64,000 bases of DNA from Brachybacterium endophyticum (GTDB lineage Bacteria > Actinomycetota > Actinomycetes > Actinomycetales > Dermabacteraceae). The position numbers were made by a program, and so were the translations under genes. This document shows positions 39,044 to 48,466 of this stretch, one piece after another (positions within the stretch are counted from its first letter, which is position 1; each line of letters opens with the position of its first letter). The notes under the pieces are model-generated. The model was given only the letters and a program-made list of their open reading frames with translations, was not told the DNA's origin and did no database searches. The stretch lies in the NCBI RefSeq assembly GCF_003130585.1, contig NZ_QFKX01000001.1, positions 434,001-498,000 on the forward strand, written 5' to 3'.

Positions 39044-39101
39044 GCGGGACTAATAGCGCACTCTCTGCCATATATGGCAGATGATGCGCTATTAGTCCCG
39101 C
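39044..39101. repeat. Repeated intergenic palindrome, family 1, copy 1
   Basis: A 58-base inverted repeat with outer arms GCGGGACTAATAGCGCA, four unpaired bases on each side and a central 16-bp palindrome CTGCCATATATGGCAG. Flanks TGGGCC on the left and GGCCCA on the right extend the symmetry. It lies in the 625-base gap between the divergent protease and LacI-type genes. Related copies occur at 45,190, 48,467 and 62,864. Confidence 0.9.
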
Positions 39102-39323
39102 CGCGGCCCATGCCCCCTCGATTCCGCGTCCTGGCCGCGCGCCGACACCCGCCCCGCGCCGACACCCGCCGCGAGCCGCGCCCGCCGCGCACCGCCGAGT
39201 GCAACCAGAATGAAACGGTTTGCAGAGCCCAGCGATGAGGAGCGCGACGAGAACCAAGTCTGTGACCTGCAGGGACGCGGCGCCTCCCGGCACCCCGATC
39301 CCACCCCACTGCCACCCATTGAC

Positions 39324-39343
39324 GAATCACTGCAAACTGATTC
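39324..39343. promoter_or_regulatory. Likely operator of the LacI-type regulator
   Basis: GAATCACTGCAAACTGATTC is an inverted repeat (GAATCA-N8-TGATTC) 60 bases before the LacI-type gene. LacI regulators often bind such sites and control themselves and the operon behind them. A second AAAC-G-GTTT palindrome lies about 115 bases upstream, near 39,212-39,220. Confidence 0.4.
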
Positions 39344-39402
39344 ATGATCTCTTCACGCTGGCGACGAGGCCGGCGGGCGCAGGGAACGAAGAGGTGACCG
39401 GC

Positions 39403-40488
39403 ATGCGCAGCACGACCATCCGTGATGTCGCGGCCGCGGCATCGGTGTCCATCGCGACGGTGTCCCGCGCCCTGTCCAGCCCCGAGCTCGTCGCTCCCGC
39501 CACCCGGGACCGGGTCCGCAGTGTCGCCCGTGAACTGGGGTACCACTCCTCCCGCAGCGGCCGGTTCGCCTCGGCCGACGCCCGGACGATCGCGCTGCTC
39601 GTCCCCGACCTCGAGAACCCGTTCTTCGGCCAGGTGGCGAAGGGCGTGCAGGCGCGGGCCCGGTCCGACGGTCTCCTGGTGGCGGTCTGCGACACCGACG
39701 AGGACCCCATGCTCGAGCGCGCCGTGCTGGAGACCGTCGTCTCGCAGGTCGATGCGCTGATCCTGTGCTCCCCGCGCGGCCCGGACGAGACCATCCTGGC
39801 GGCGGCCGCGCAGCTCCCCACTGCTCTCGCGAACCGTGAGGTCGAGGGGCTGCCCTCGGTGCAGTTCGACGAGGACCGCGGGGTCACGGCATCCCTTCGT
39901 CACCTGGTCGCGCTCGGGCATCGCCGGATCGCCTATGCCGGGGGACCGCCGGCCTCCTGGACGCAGCGCCGTCGCTCGAGTGCGGTGCGACGCTTCGCCG
40001 CCCACCACCCCGAGTGCCGCGTCCTCGATCTCGGTCCGTTCCAGCCGTATCTGAGCGGGGGCGCCGGCGCGGCCCAGCAGGCGATCGACGCCGGCGTGAC
40101 CGCGGTCGTCGCCTTCAACGACCTGCTCGCCCTCGGGATCATCGGCCACCTCACCCAGCAGGGCCTGCGTGTTCCCGAGGACATGAGCGTCTCGGGGATC
40201 GACAACGTCGCCGCCGCGACCCACGTGCGACCGCATCTGACGACGGTCGACGTGCCGCGCGTGCAGATGGGCCGCACCGCGGTCGACCTGGTGCTGGGCG
40301 CGATGCGCCGCGAGTCGCCGCCCGCGCCGCAGAAGCTCCCGGCCGAGCTCATCGTCCGCGACTCGACCGCCGTCGCGCCTGCCCCGGTCGCCGGCGCCCA
40401 CGCCCCGACCGCCGTCGCTCCCGCCCCGGCCGCCGCCACCCCCACATCCCACGCCCCACTCCCCGCACCTCCCCTCACATCGACGTGA
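39403..40488 (+). CDS. LacI-family transcriptional regulator
   Basis: The protein has 361 residues from the ATG at 39403, eight bases after GAAGAGG. The N-terminal helix-turn-helix TIRDVAAAASVSIATVSRAL is canonical, followed by a periplasmic-binding-protein-like sensor (ALLVPDLENPFFGQVAKGV, FDEDRG, ALGIIGHLTQQGLRVPEDMSV). The last 35 residues are a Pro/Ala-rich tail not usual in the family. It precedes a four-gene ABC operon by 27 bases and should control it in response to a sugar-type ligand. Confidence 0.93.
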   Translation: MRSTTIRDVAAAASVSIATVSRALSSPELVAPATRDRVRSVARELGYHSSRSGRFASADARTIALLVPDLENPFFGQVAKGVQARARSDGLLVAVCDTDEDPMLERAVLETVVSQVDALILCSPRGPDETILAAAAQLPTALANREVEGLPSVQFDEDRGVTASLRHLVALGHRRIAYAGGPPASWTQRRRSSAVRRFAAHHPECRVLDLGPFQPYLSGGAGAAQQAIDAGVTAVVAFNDLLALGIIGHLTQQGLRVPEDMSVSGIDNVAAATHVRPHLTTVDVPRVQMGRTAVDLVLGAMRRESPPAPQKLPAELIVRDSTAVAPAPVAGAHAPTAVAPAPAAATPTSHAPLPAPPLTST

Positions 40489-40514
40489 CGGGACCCCACC
40501 AGGAGGAACACGCC

Positions 40515-41741
40515 ATGCACACCACCACACCCCGCGCCCTGCCGCGCAGGACCCTCGTCACCACGGGACTCGCCGCCACCGGTGCCCTCGGCATCGCCGC
40601 CTGCACCGCGCCCGGTTCGGGTGACGACTCGGAGGCCGCGGCGTCCGAGGACGTTCCCGACAAGCCCTCGAAGCCCGTCGAGATCGCGATCTTCGACGTC
40701 GCGGGGGCGCAGAAGGAACTCGGCCCGATGATCGAGAAGTGGGCGAAGGACAACTCCGACGTGATCTCGAAGGTGAGCTTCGAGTCCAGCGATGCGCCCT
40801 CGCTCGTCGGGCAGGTCAAGCCGCAGGTCGACAGCGGCCGGCTCGAGGTCGATCTCGTCCTGACCGGCAACGACGGGCTCTCCGCCGGGATCGGCTCGAA
40901 GCTGTGGATCCCGCTGGTGAAGAACTACGGGGACCGCCTGGGCAATCAGGAGAACTACCTCGACGCGGCCGCTGCGATGCAGAAGCTCGCCTCGGGTTTC
41001 GGCGCGGTGCTCTCGTACTACCCGTCGGGCCCGCTGCTGCAGTACGACCCCTCGAAGGTCGACTCTCCGCCCAAGACCCCGGACGACCTGCTGTCCTGGG
41101 CGAAGGAGAACCCCGGGAAGTTCGGGTACGCGCGCCCGGCGAACTCGGGCCCGGGCCGCACCTTCCTGATGGGACTGCCGTACCTGCTGAAGGACAAGGA
41201 CCCCAAGGACCCCGAGAACGGCTGGGAGAAGACCTGGGGGTACCTCGCCGAGCTGGGCAAGTACATCGACAACTACCCCAGCGGCACCGGCCAGGTCATC
41301 TCCAACATGGCCGACGGCAGCTGGCAGATGATCCCGACGACGACCGGCTGGGACATCAACCCTCGCGCCACCGGGCAGCTGCCCGCCGAGTTCGATGCGG
41401 CGGCCTTCGACGACCTCACCTGGGTGACCGACGCCCACTACGCCGTCGTCCCCACCGGACAGAGCACGGACAAGCTCTCCGCGATCCTGGCCCTGCTCAG
41501 CGGCATCCTCACCCCCGAGTACAACGCGATGGCGTACGACGAGGGCTACTTCTACCCGGGGCCCGCCGTGGAGGGCGCGACCCTCGACCTCGCCCCGAAG
41601 AAGAGCCAGCAGGTCGTGGAGAAGTACGGCCGTGACTGGTACGACGACCTCATCGAGTCGGCCCCGCAGGAGACGCCGCTGGAGCCCGACACCCTGGTCA
41701 AGGCCTTCGACCGCTGGGACCGGGAGGTGGGGAGCAAGTGA
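40515..41741 (+). CDS. ABC transporter substrate-binding lipoprotein
   Basis: The protein has 408 residues; AGGAGG precedes the ATG. A twin-Arg-containing signal (ALPRRTLVTTGLAATGALGIAAC) ends in a lipobox with the acylated Cys, so the protein is anchored outside the membrane. The body resembles the iron(III)/polyamine/hexose-phosphate-type binding proteins (VEIAIFDVAGAQKELGPMIEKW, LVLTGNDGLSAG). The substrate is unknown; control by a LacI-type protein favours a carbohydrate or its phosphate. Its TGA overlaps the ATPase start (GTGA). Confidence 0.9.
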   Translation: MHTTTPRALPRRTLVTTGLAATGALGIAACTAPGSGDDSEAAASEDVPDKPSKPVEIAIFDVAGAQKELGPMIEKWAKDNSDVISKVSFESSDAPSLVGQVKPQVDSGRLEVDLVLTGNDGLSAGIGSKLWIPLVKNYGDRLGNQENYLDAAAAMQKLASGFGAVLSYYPSGPLLQYDPSKVDSPPKTPDDLLSWAKENPGKFGYARPANSGPGRTFLMGLPYLLKDKDPKDPENGWEKTWGYLAELGKYIDNYPSGTGQVISNMADGSWQMIPTTTGWDINPRATGQLPAEFDAAAFDDLTWVTDAHYAVVPTGQSTDKLSAILALLSGILTPEYNAMAYDEGYFYPGPAVEGATLDLAPKKSQQVVEKYGRDWYDDLIESAPQETPLEPDTLVKAFDRWDREVGSK

Positions 41742-43066
41742 CCGCCGCGACCGCGAAATCCCCGTCGACCACGCCGGCCACCGACACCGACGCCGACGCC
41801 CTGCGGATCGAGAACGTCGGCCGACGATTCGGCAGCACGGATGCCCTCCAGGGATTCGATCTGACCGTCCGCCGCGGAGAGTTCATCGCCCTGCTGGGCC
41901 CGTCGGGCTGCGGGAAGTCGACTGCGCTGAACTGTCTCGCCGGACTGCTGCCGCTGACCGACGGGCGGATCCTCGTCGGCGATCAGCGCATCGACGTCCT
42001 CCCGCCCGAGAAGCGGGACTTCGGCATGGTCTTCCAGAGCTACGCCCTCTTCCCGCATCTCACGGTCGCCAAGAACGTGGCGTTCGGTCTGCAGATGCGG
42101 GGCGTCGGCCGCGGCGAGATCCGCCGGCGCGTCGACGAGGCGCTGCGGCTGGTGCGGCTCGAGGACCAGGCGGGCAAGCTGCCCGGGCAGCTCTCCGGTG
42201 GCCAGCAGCAGCGGGTGGCGATCGCCCGCGCCGTCGTCATCGAGCCGCGCGTGGTGCTGATGGACGAGCCGCTGTCCAACCTCGATGCGAAGCTCCGCCT
42301 GGAGATGCGCACGGAGATCCGGCGCCTGCATCAGACCCTCGGGCTGACCACCATCTACGTCACCCACGACCAGGAGGAGGCGCTCTCGCTCGCCGACCGC
42401 CTCGTGGTGCTGCGCGCCGGCAGGGTCCAGCAGATCGGGACCCCGCAGGAGCTCCACGACCACCCGGCCAACTGGCACGTCGCCGACTTCATGGGCTACC
42501 GGAACCTGCTGGACGCCGAGGTGACGTCGGCGCCGGACGGCGGTGCCGGTGGCGGAGACGGTGATGGTGCCGGGGTCGAGGTGCGGGCCGACGGGCTCTC
42601 GCTCCGCGGGCTCGCCGTCGACCCCGTCGCGGCTGGGGAGCGAGTGCGGCTGGCGATCCGGCCCTCCGACCTGGTCGTCACGGATCCTGCTGCGGCGCCC
42701 GGGACGTCGAGTGCGTCGGGGACCTCCGGCGTGAGCGGGGCGTCCGCGGCGAGCGGCACGAACGGGGCGCCCGCGTCGAGCGGCACGAACATGATCCGTG
42801 CCCGGGTCGAGGTCGTCGAGTACCAGGGCCGCGAGTACGCGGTCGAGGTGCGCACGGAGAGCGGGCGGGCACTGCACGTCCGCTCGGACACAGCACCCCA
42901 GGTCGGGGTCGACGTGCTGCTGACGCTCGACCCCGCTCGCGCTCTCGTCTACCGGTTCGACCTCGACCCGGCCGATGCGGGGCGCTCGTCGGACGCCGCG
43001 GACCGCGCAGCCGATGAGAGTCGTCCGCCCGCTCCGGACCCCATCGCCGCGGAGGCGGGGTCATGA
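41738..43066 (+). CDS. ABC transporter ATP-binding protein (PotA/FbpC/UgpC type)
   Basis: The protein has 442 residues. Walker A GPSGCGKST, Q-loop VFQSYALFPH, signature LSGGQQQRVAIARA, Walker B VVLMDEP and H-loop YVTHDQEEA are complete. The C-terminal TOBE-like region contains Gly- and Ser/Thr-rich insertions (GGAGGGDGDG, and GTSSASGTSGVSGASAASGT) that look like lineage-specific linkers. It energises the two permeases that follow, with overlapping starts and stops throughout. Confidence 0.93.
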   Translation: MTAATAKSPSTTPATDTDADALRIENVGRRFGSTDALQGFDLTVRRGEFIALLGPSGCGKSTALNCLAGLLPLTDGRILVGDQRIDVLPPEKRDFGMVFQSYALFPHLTVAKNVAFGLQMRGVGRGEIRRRVDEALRLVRLEDQAGKLPGQLSGGQQQRVAIARAVVIEPRVVLMDEPLSNLDAKLRLEMRTEIRRLHQTLGLTTIYVTHDQEEALSLADRLVVLRAGRVQQIGTPQELHDHPANWHVADFMGYRNLLDAEVTSAPDGGAGGGDGDGAGVEVRADGLSLRGLAVDPVAAGERVRLAIRPSDLVVTDPAAAPGTSSASGTSGVSGASAASGTNGAPASSGTNMIRARVEVVEYQGREYAVEVRTESGRALHVRSDTAPQVGVDVLLTLDPARALVYRFDLDPADAGRSSDAADRAADESRPPAPDPIAAEAGS

Positions 43067-44040
43067 GCGCGGCGACGACGACGCCGTCGGCCCCCGCCTC
43101 GAGCGGTGCGGAGGGCGCACCCCGCCCCGTCGGACGCCCGCGCAGCAGCGCGAGCCTGCGCCACCGCCTCGCGGACCGCGGGATCGACGGGCAGATGCTG
43201 CTCCTGCTGCCGGCGCTCGTGTTCATCCTGGTGCTGTTCGTCTACCCCTTCGCCTACGGTCTCGGGCTCACGCTGCAGCCCACGCAGGAGACCGTGGAGA
43301 CCTGGGGCGGTGGCGTCCTGGCGAACTACGTCCGCTTCTTCGGGGACTCCTTCACGTTCGCCTCGGTCTGGCTGACCGCGCGCCTGGCGATCCCCGCGGC
43401 CCTGTTCAACGTGCTGTTCTCGATCCCGCTGGCGATCAAGCTGCGCCACCGCTTCCGCGGCAAACGGCTGATCTCGACCCTGCTGGTCCTGCCGATCACC
43501 CTGGGCACCGTGCTCACCGCGCAGGGCCTGCTGATCTTCGCCGGACGCCAGGGGTGGCTGAACCAGGCGCTGATGGGGATCGGTCTGGTCGACCAGCCGC
43601 TCGACCTGGTGCACAACTACATCGGCGTGCTGCTGTCGCTGATCATCTCCGGGTTCCCCTTCGCGTTCCTGCTGATCTCCTCGTACTTCTCGGGGATCGA
43701 CCCGTCGCTCGAACGCGCCGCGCGCTCGCTCGGCGCCGGCTGGGCGCAGCGCTTCTTCCGGATCACCCTGCCGCTGCTCGCCCCGGGACTCGCGACGACC
43801 TTCATCCTCACCTTCGTGCTCGCCTTCAGCGTGTTCCCCTCCGCGACGCTGGTCGGGAATCCGAGCGGGTCCACACGCGTCCTCGCCGTGGTCGCCTACC
43901 GCTTCTTCGGCGAGCAGTTCGACTACCCGATGGCCTCGACCGTCGCCATCATGATGGGCCTCGCGGAGCTGATCGTCGTCGCGATCGTGCTGTTCGCCAG
44001 GTCCTTCTTCTACAAGGGAACGACCGGGGGCAAGGGCTGA
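43063..44040 (+). CDS. ABC transporter permease, first subunit
   Basis: The protein has 325 residues, with six membrane segments after a 40-residue Ala/Pro-rich leader. The EAA-type coupling loop is ERAARSLGAGWAQRFFRITLP. It starts on the ATGA overlap with the ATPase and ends in a TGATG overlap with the second permease. It matches the PotB/AfuB-type permeases. Confidence 0.92.
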   Translation: MSAATTTPSAPASSGAEGAPRPVGRPRSSASLRHRLADRGIDGQMLLLLPALVFILVLFVYPFAYGLGLTLQPTQETVETWGGGVLANYVRFFGDSFTFASVWLTARLAIPAALFNVLFSIPLAIKLRHRFRGKRLISTLLVLPITLGTVLTAQGLLIFAGRQGWLNQALMGIGLVDQPLDLVHNYIGVLLSLIISGFPFAFLLISSYFSGIDPSLERAARSLGAGWAQRFFRITLPLLAPGLATTFILTFVLAFSVFPSATLVGNPSGSTRVLAVVAYRFFGEQFDYPMASTVAIMMGLAELIVVAIVLFARSFFYKGTTGGKG

Positions 44041-45062
44041 TGACGACGAACGACCTGGACCTCGGCGCCATTGATCTCGACCGCAGCGCCATCGACCTCG
44101 ACCGCAACGCCCCCGACGTGGACGGCGCCCCCATCCCGCTCGCCGCGGGCCCGGGATCGCCGGGCGCACCGGGGCCCGTCCGTCGCAAGCGGACACCACG
44201 CACCCCGGCCGAACGGATCCCCGGCGAGCGAGCCCTGCGGGCCCAGCCCAGCACCTGGGTGGCCTGGGCGGGGATCGCCGCCTTCCTGGTGCTGCTGCTC
44301 GGGATCCTGATCAGCGTCGTCATCGATTCCTTCGGCCGCACCTGGTACGCGCAGTGGCTGCCGACGGAGCCGACGACGGGCTGGTACTCCGAGGCCTGGA
44401 CCCGCTTCGATCTCGGCCACGTCATCCTGGTGACGCTCGTGGTCGCCTTCTGCGTGGTCGCGCTGTCGATCCTGATCGGCGTGCCGGCCTCCTACGTGCT
44501 GGCCAGGCGCCAGTTCCCCTTCAAGCGCGCGGTGACCGCACTGTTCCTGCTGCCGGTCATCATCCCGCCGATCACCTTCGGCATCCCGCTGGCCACCGTC
44601 ATGTACAACGTCGGGCTGGGTCGCACGCTGCTGGCGGTGATCCTGGTGAACCTGGTGCCGTCGGTGCCCTTCGTCATCATCACGATGACGCCGTTCATCG
44701 AGCAGATCAATCCTGCGATCGAGAACGCGGCACGGATGAGCGGGGCGCGCATGCGGCACGTCTTCGTGCGGATCCTGGGGCCGATCCTGGTGCCCGGCAT
44801 CCTGGCCGCCGCGATCCTGGTGCTGGTGCGCACGGTCGGCATGTTCGAGCTGACCTACCTGGTCTCCGGACCGGGCACGGACACGCTGGTGGTCTCCATC
44901 TTCCGGGCGATGACCTCGGCCGGAGGCTCCGAGCCGCGCGCCCTGGTCTCGGCCATGGCATTCCTCTACACGGCGATGATGCTGGTGACCCTGGTGATCG
45001 CCCTGCGATTCGTGAACCCGACCCAGCTGGTGGCCCGGGTCGGGGCGGGGGACGAGGAGTGA
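44040..45062 (+). CDS. ABC transporter permease, second subunit
   Basis: The protein has 340 residues. The first 75 are an unusual acidic-to-basic cytosolic leader with a short internal repeat (GAIDLDR, SAIDLDR), then six membrane segments follow. The coupling loop is ENAARMSGARMRHVFVRILGP. It forms the transmembrane pair with the previous gene and closes the LacI-controlled operon. A family 1 palindrome lies 127 bases downstream. Confidence 0.92.
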   Translation: MTTNDLDLGAIDLDRSAIDLDRNAPDVDGAPIPLAAGPGSPGAPGPVRRKRTPRTPAERIPGERALRAQPSTWVAWAGIAAFLVLLLGILISVVIDSFGRTWYAQWLPTEPTTGWYSEAWTRFDLGHVILVTLVVAFCVVALSILIGVPASYVLARRQFPFKRAVTALFLLPVIIPPITFGIPLATVMYNVGLGRTLLAVILVNLVPSVPFVIITMTPFIEQINPAIENAARMSGARMRHVFVRILGPILVPGILAAAILVLVRTVGMFELTYLVSGPGTDTLVVSIFRAMTSAGGSEPRALVSAMAFLYTAMMLVTLVIALRFVNPTQLVARVGAGDEE

Positions 45063-45189
45063 GGTAGGGGAGGGCCGCGCGTCCGGGTTTCCGGTCGCCG
45101 GTCGGCGGTCGCCGAAGTTCTGGCCGCCGGCGGTAGGGGGATTCATGCCTCCCGGTCACCGGTCGGCGGAGCTCGGGTAGGGCTTCCGC

Positions 45190-45243
45190 GGGACTCATAG
45201 CGCATCGTCTGCCATATATGGCAGGAGATGCGCTATGAGTCCC
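45190..45243. repeat. Repeated intergenic palindrome, family 1, copy 2
   Basis: A 54-base inverted repeat with arms GGGACTCATAGCGCAT and its exact complement around the central CTGCCATATATGGCAG. Relative to copies 1 and 4, one arm has C for A and the other has the matching G for T, so pairing is kept. It lies in the 310-base gap between convergent genes (ABC permease and response regulator), where it could also end transcription. Confidence 0.9.
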
Positions 45244-45372
45244 TCCGCGGCCCACCACCCTGCGATCACCCCCCCCCCGGGGCGGTCCCCGGTCTCAACC
45301 GTCCCCCGCGCCCCGGCCCCCGGCCCCCTCGGTGCTCCGGCCCGCGGTCTCACCCGCGCGCGGCCGTCGCCG

Positions 45373-46224
45373 TCACTCCCGGTGCTGCTGCCACCAGAGC
45401 GCGGCCTGCACGCGGGAGTCCACCTGCAGCTTGCCCAGCACATGCGTAATGTGGGTCTTGACGGTGGTCACCTCGACGACGAGCTCGCGCGCGATCTGCT
45501 GGTTCGACATCCCCTGCGCGAGCAGCCGCAGCACGTCCTCCTCGCGGCGCGTGAGCTCGACACCCGGTGCCGGCCCCCACGTTGCCGAACGGGATGAGGA
45601 GGCTGCCGAATCGTCGGTGTTCGCCGGAGCGGTCGACCACGCAGCCCGTGCCGATGCCCTCGGATCCTCCCCATCCCGCCCCGATCCGCCCTGCGCTCCC
45701 TGCGCAGGTTCGCCCGGTGCCTGCTCGCTCCGCAGAGCTGCGACGACGGCCCTGGTCGCTGCGGAAGAGAGGACGGCGTCGCCGCTCGCCACCGCGTGCA
45801 CGGCATCGAGGATCCGCCGCGGCTCCTCCGTCTTCACGAGGTACCCGTCGGCGCCCGCGGCGAGTGCGCCGAGCACATAGGAGTCGAGGTCGAAGGCCGA
45901 GATCACGAGCACGCGCGCTCCGAGCTCGCGCAGCGCCGGCGTGATCTCGATGCCGGTCGCCCCGGGCATGCGCACATCCGTCAGCGCGACGTCCGGGCGC
46001 TCTGCTCGTGCACGCCGCACGGCCTCGTCCCCATCGGCCGCCTGGGCGACGACCTGGGTGCTCGGGTCGGCCTCGAGCAGCGCGACGAGCCCGCCGCGCA
46101 CCGCCGGATGATCATCGGCGACCAGCACCCTGATCGGGCGGTCGGGCGCGGGATGATGCGGAGTGGCCGGACTGGCCGAACTGGGCGGAGTGGGCGGAGT
46201 GGGCGACGTGGCTGACGGGTTCAT
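45373..46224 (-). CDS. NarL/LuxR-type response regulator
   Basis: The protein has 283 residues. After a 30-residue Pro/Ser-rich leader comes the receiver domain (RVLVADDHPAVRGGLVALLE, phospho-Asp in VALTDVRMPG, Lys in GYLVKTEE), then an unusually long 60-residue linker, then the LuxR helix-turn-helix (LTRREEDVLRLLAQGMSNQQIARELVVEVTTVKTHI). It is phosphorylated by the kinase gene directly upstream, with which its start overlaps (ATGA). Target genes cannot be read. Confidence 0.93.
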   Translation of the reverse strand: MNPSATSPTPPTPPSSASPATPHHPAPDRPIRVLVADDHPAVRGGLVALLEADPSTQVVAQAADGDEAVRRARAERPDVALTDVRMPGATGIEITPALRELGARVLVISAFDLDSYVLGALAAGADGYLVKTEEPRRILDAVHAVASGDAVLSSAATRAVVAALRSEQAPGEPAQGAQGGSGRDGEDPRASARAAWSTAPANTDDSAASSSRSATWGPAPGVELTRREEDVLRLLAQGMSNQQIARELVVEVTTVKTHITHVLGKLQVDSRVQAALWWQQHRE

Positions 46225-47537
46225 GACGCATCCTCTTCGACGGAGAGCGGGGAGCGGTCGCGCATCGGGACCCGCACCTCGACGCGCCAGGTCCTCGGGT
46301 CGGCGGGGTCTGGTCCGGCGCTGAGCGATCCGCCGACGGCGAGAGCGCGCGAACGCATCGTCGTCAGGCCCAGTCCGGGGGAGTCGTCGGCCCGGACGTG
46401 ACCGGGCGTGAACGTGTTCGTGCAGGTCAGCGAGACCTCATCGGTATCAGCGAGAACCTCGAGGCGTCGGGGCGTCCGGCCGTGGGCGAGGGAGTTCGCG
46501 ACGGCCTCCGCGCCGATCCGCAGCAGGGCGGCCCGCAGGGTCGGGTCCACGCGCGCCGGATCCTCCACCACCGGGTCGATCCGCGCCAGACTGCCGTCGT
46601 CGGCCCCGTCGGCCCCGTCGGCCCCGTCGGCCCCGTCGGCTCCAGCGGTTCCATGGCCGCCGGCGCCACCGGAGATGCCCATACTGTGCGCGGACCCGGC
46701 GTCGAGCCGAGCCGCGAGGGCCTCCCAGCTGAGCGTCACCTCGGGCTCCGTCGCGTTCTCGTCGGTGAGCATCGTGATCACCGAGCGCAGGTCCCGCAGC
46801 GCCGCCTGCGCGGATTCCCGCGCCGTCGCGAGCGAGCGGTCGCGCGCGTCGGCCGCGGGCAGCTGCGCCGCGAGACCCGCATGCAGGGCGACCGCGCTGA
46901 GGTGCCCCGAGAGCACGTCGTGCAGGTCCTGGGCGAGCCGGCGCCGCTCCGTCTCCACCGCGCGCTCGGCCCGCTCGGAGGCGAGCTCCTGCTCCGCGGC
47001 CGCCAGGCGTTCGGCGGTCTCCCGTGCCAGGTGCAGGTGCCGCACCTCCCACCCCCACGCGAGCGGCGTGCCCACCACCACGACGATCAGCATCAGACCC
47101 AGGATGATCGAGGGGCCGGGCTGCGGCCACGTCGAGGTCATGCCGAGCATCACGAGGGAGATCGCGATGCCCACGCCGCTGGCCACCCGCGCCAGGCGCC
47201 GCGAGCCGTAGGCGACGGGGGACCACAGGGCCTCGAACAGCAGCACGTACCCGCCGATCGTGGATCCGCCCAGCACCTCGGCGAAGGAGAGCAGGCCGGT
47301 CACCACGAGCGTCACCGCGGGTGCCCGATGGCGCAGGGCCGTGGCCGCAGCCGCCGGCAGCAACAGCAGCGTGGAGGTGCTGCTCGACCACACCGGACCG
47401 TCGATCAGCAGCCCTTGCGTCCCGACACCCAGCCCGCTGAGGCTGCCCAGTGACACCACGACCGCTGCGTAGACCGCCGCGACCAGCAGGTCGCGTCGCG
47501 GGAGTGTCCGCGCACGTCGCGGCCGGTCGGGATCCAT
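46221..47537 (-). CDS. Sensor histidine kinase of the NarL/DesK class (HisKA_3)
   Basis: The protein has 438 residues with about five membrane segments in residues 15-165, a coiled-coil signalling helix, the phospho-His in LAQDLHDVLSGHLSAVALH, and an ATPase domain with N-box EAVANSLAHG and G-box SPGLGLTTM. Between them, a (DGA)n run (GADGADGADGADGADDG) encoded by a 9-base DNA repeat at about 46,598-46,640 interrupts the HATPase entry; its length could vary between strains. It forms a pair with the following response regulator. Confidence 0.92.
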   Translation of the reverse strand: MDPDRPRRARTLPRRDLLVAAVYAAVVVSLGSLSGLGVGTQGLLIDGPVWSSSTSTLLLLPAAAATALRHRAPAVTLVVTGLLSFAEVLGGSTIGGYVLLFEALWSPVAYGSRRLARVASGVGIAISLVMLGMTSTWPQPGPSIILGLMLIVVVVGTPLAWGWEVRHLHLARETAERLAAAEQELASERAERAVETERRRLAQDLHDVLSGHLSAVALHAGLAAQLPAADARDRSLATARESAQAALRDLRSVITMLTDENATEPEVTLSWEALAARLDAGSAHSMGISGGAGGHGTAGADGADGADGADGADDGSLARIDPVVEDPARVDPTLRAALLRIGAEAVANSLAHGRTPRRLEVLADTDEVSLTCTNTFTPGHVRADDSPGLGLTTMRSRALAVGGSLSAGPDPADPRTWRVEVRVPMRDRSPLSVEEDAS

Positions 47538-47651
47538 GCCACGAGGCTAGACGGCCGCGCGGCGATCAGCATCGGGAGCGGGCGGTACCAGCACCCTTCC
47601 AGCACCAAGGGATGAGGCCCCGGGCCGACGTCCATGGCGAGGCTTGAGGGC

Positions 47652-48392
47652 ATGGAACTGCTGTCCGCCTCGGCGGGGCCCCTCGGCCTCGTGGTGCTCG
47701 CCCTCATCGATTCGACGTCGGTGGGAACGCTCGTCATCCCCGTGATGCTGCTCGTCGTCGGAGAGGGCGGAGCCCGTCGCGTGGCCGGGCGCACCGTGCT
47801 CTACCTGCTGGTGATCGGGATGTTCTACCTGGTGCTCGGGGTGGCGCTGCTGGCGGGCCTGCTGCCCCTGATGACGGCGGCGCAGGGCCTCTTCCGCACG
47901 CCCGTCGCCGGCGTCGCGCTCGCCGCCGTCGGAGCCGGGCTGCTGGCCTGGTCATTCCGGCTGGATCCGAAGTCCATCCGCGCACGCGGGGGCGATCCCG
48001 AGGCGTCGGCGCGGCGCTGGAGCGAACGCGTGCGCGGGGCCGCCGGCCGACCCCGCGCCCTTGTCGGCCTCGCCCTGCTCGCGGGCCTCATCGAGGCCGC
48101 GTCGATGATCCCCTACCTCGCGGCGATGGGGATCATCTCCCAGATGGGGGTCGGCTTCGCCCGCGGCTCGCTCGTGCTCGTCGGCTACTGCCTGGTGATG
48201 ATCCTGCCCGGTCTGGTGTTCGCGGGGCTCCGCCTGCTCGCCGGCCGACGCGCCGACCGCCTGCTCGACCGACTCCACGAGTGGGCGATCCGCAGCGCCG
48301 CCGAGACGCTGTCATGGGTGGTCGGCGGCGTCGGCGTGATCCTGCTGCTGCACAACCTGGGCGCGGTGGTGCGGGTGCTCGGGCTGAGGTAG
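47652..48392 (+). CDS. GAP family integral membrane protein
   Basis: The protein has 246 residues with six membrane segments; MELLSASAGPLGLVVLALIDSTSVGTLVIPVMLL and LIEAASMIPYLAAMGIIS are typical of the GAP (Sap, sulfolipid-1-addressing protein-like) family, relatives of LysE-type exporters. These proteins are thought to move lipids or small molecules in actinobacteria. It diverges from the two-component system, sharing a 115-base promoter region, and could be its target. Confidence 0.78.
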   Translation: MELLSASAGPLGLVVLALIDSTSVGTLVIPVMLLVVGEGGARRVAGRTVLYLLVIGMFYLVLGVALLAGLLPLMTAAQGLFRTPVAGVALAAVGAGLLAWSFRLDPKSIRARGGDPEASARRWSERVRGAAGRPRALVGLALLAGLIEAASMIPYLAAMGIISQMGVGFARGSLVLVGYCLVMILPGLVFAGLRLLAGRRADRLLDRLHEWAIRSAAETLSWVVGGVGVILLLHNLGAVVRVLGLR

Positions 48393-48466
48393 GGAGTCGG
48401 CGGTGCACCCATCGTCGCGGCGCGAGGGCTCCCACCGGGTGGGGGAGGGGGAGGCGGGGCTTCCGA

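Noticed and set aside
37381-40530. A 1049-codon minus-strand open frame across the SnoaL-like gene, the protease and the LacI-type gene.
   Set aside because: It runs through several well-supported genes and a palindrome, and is Arg/Gly/Ala-biased throughout.
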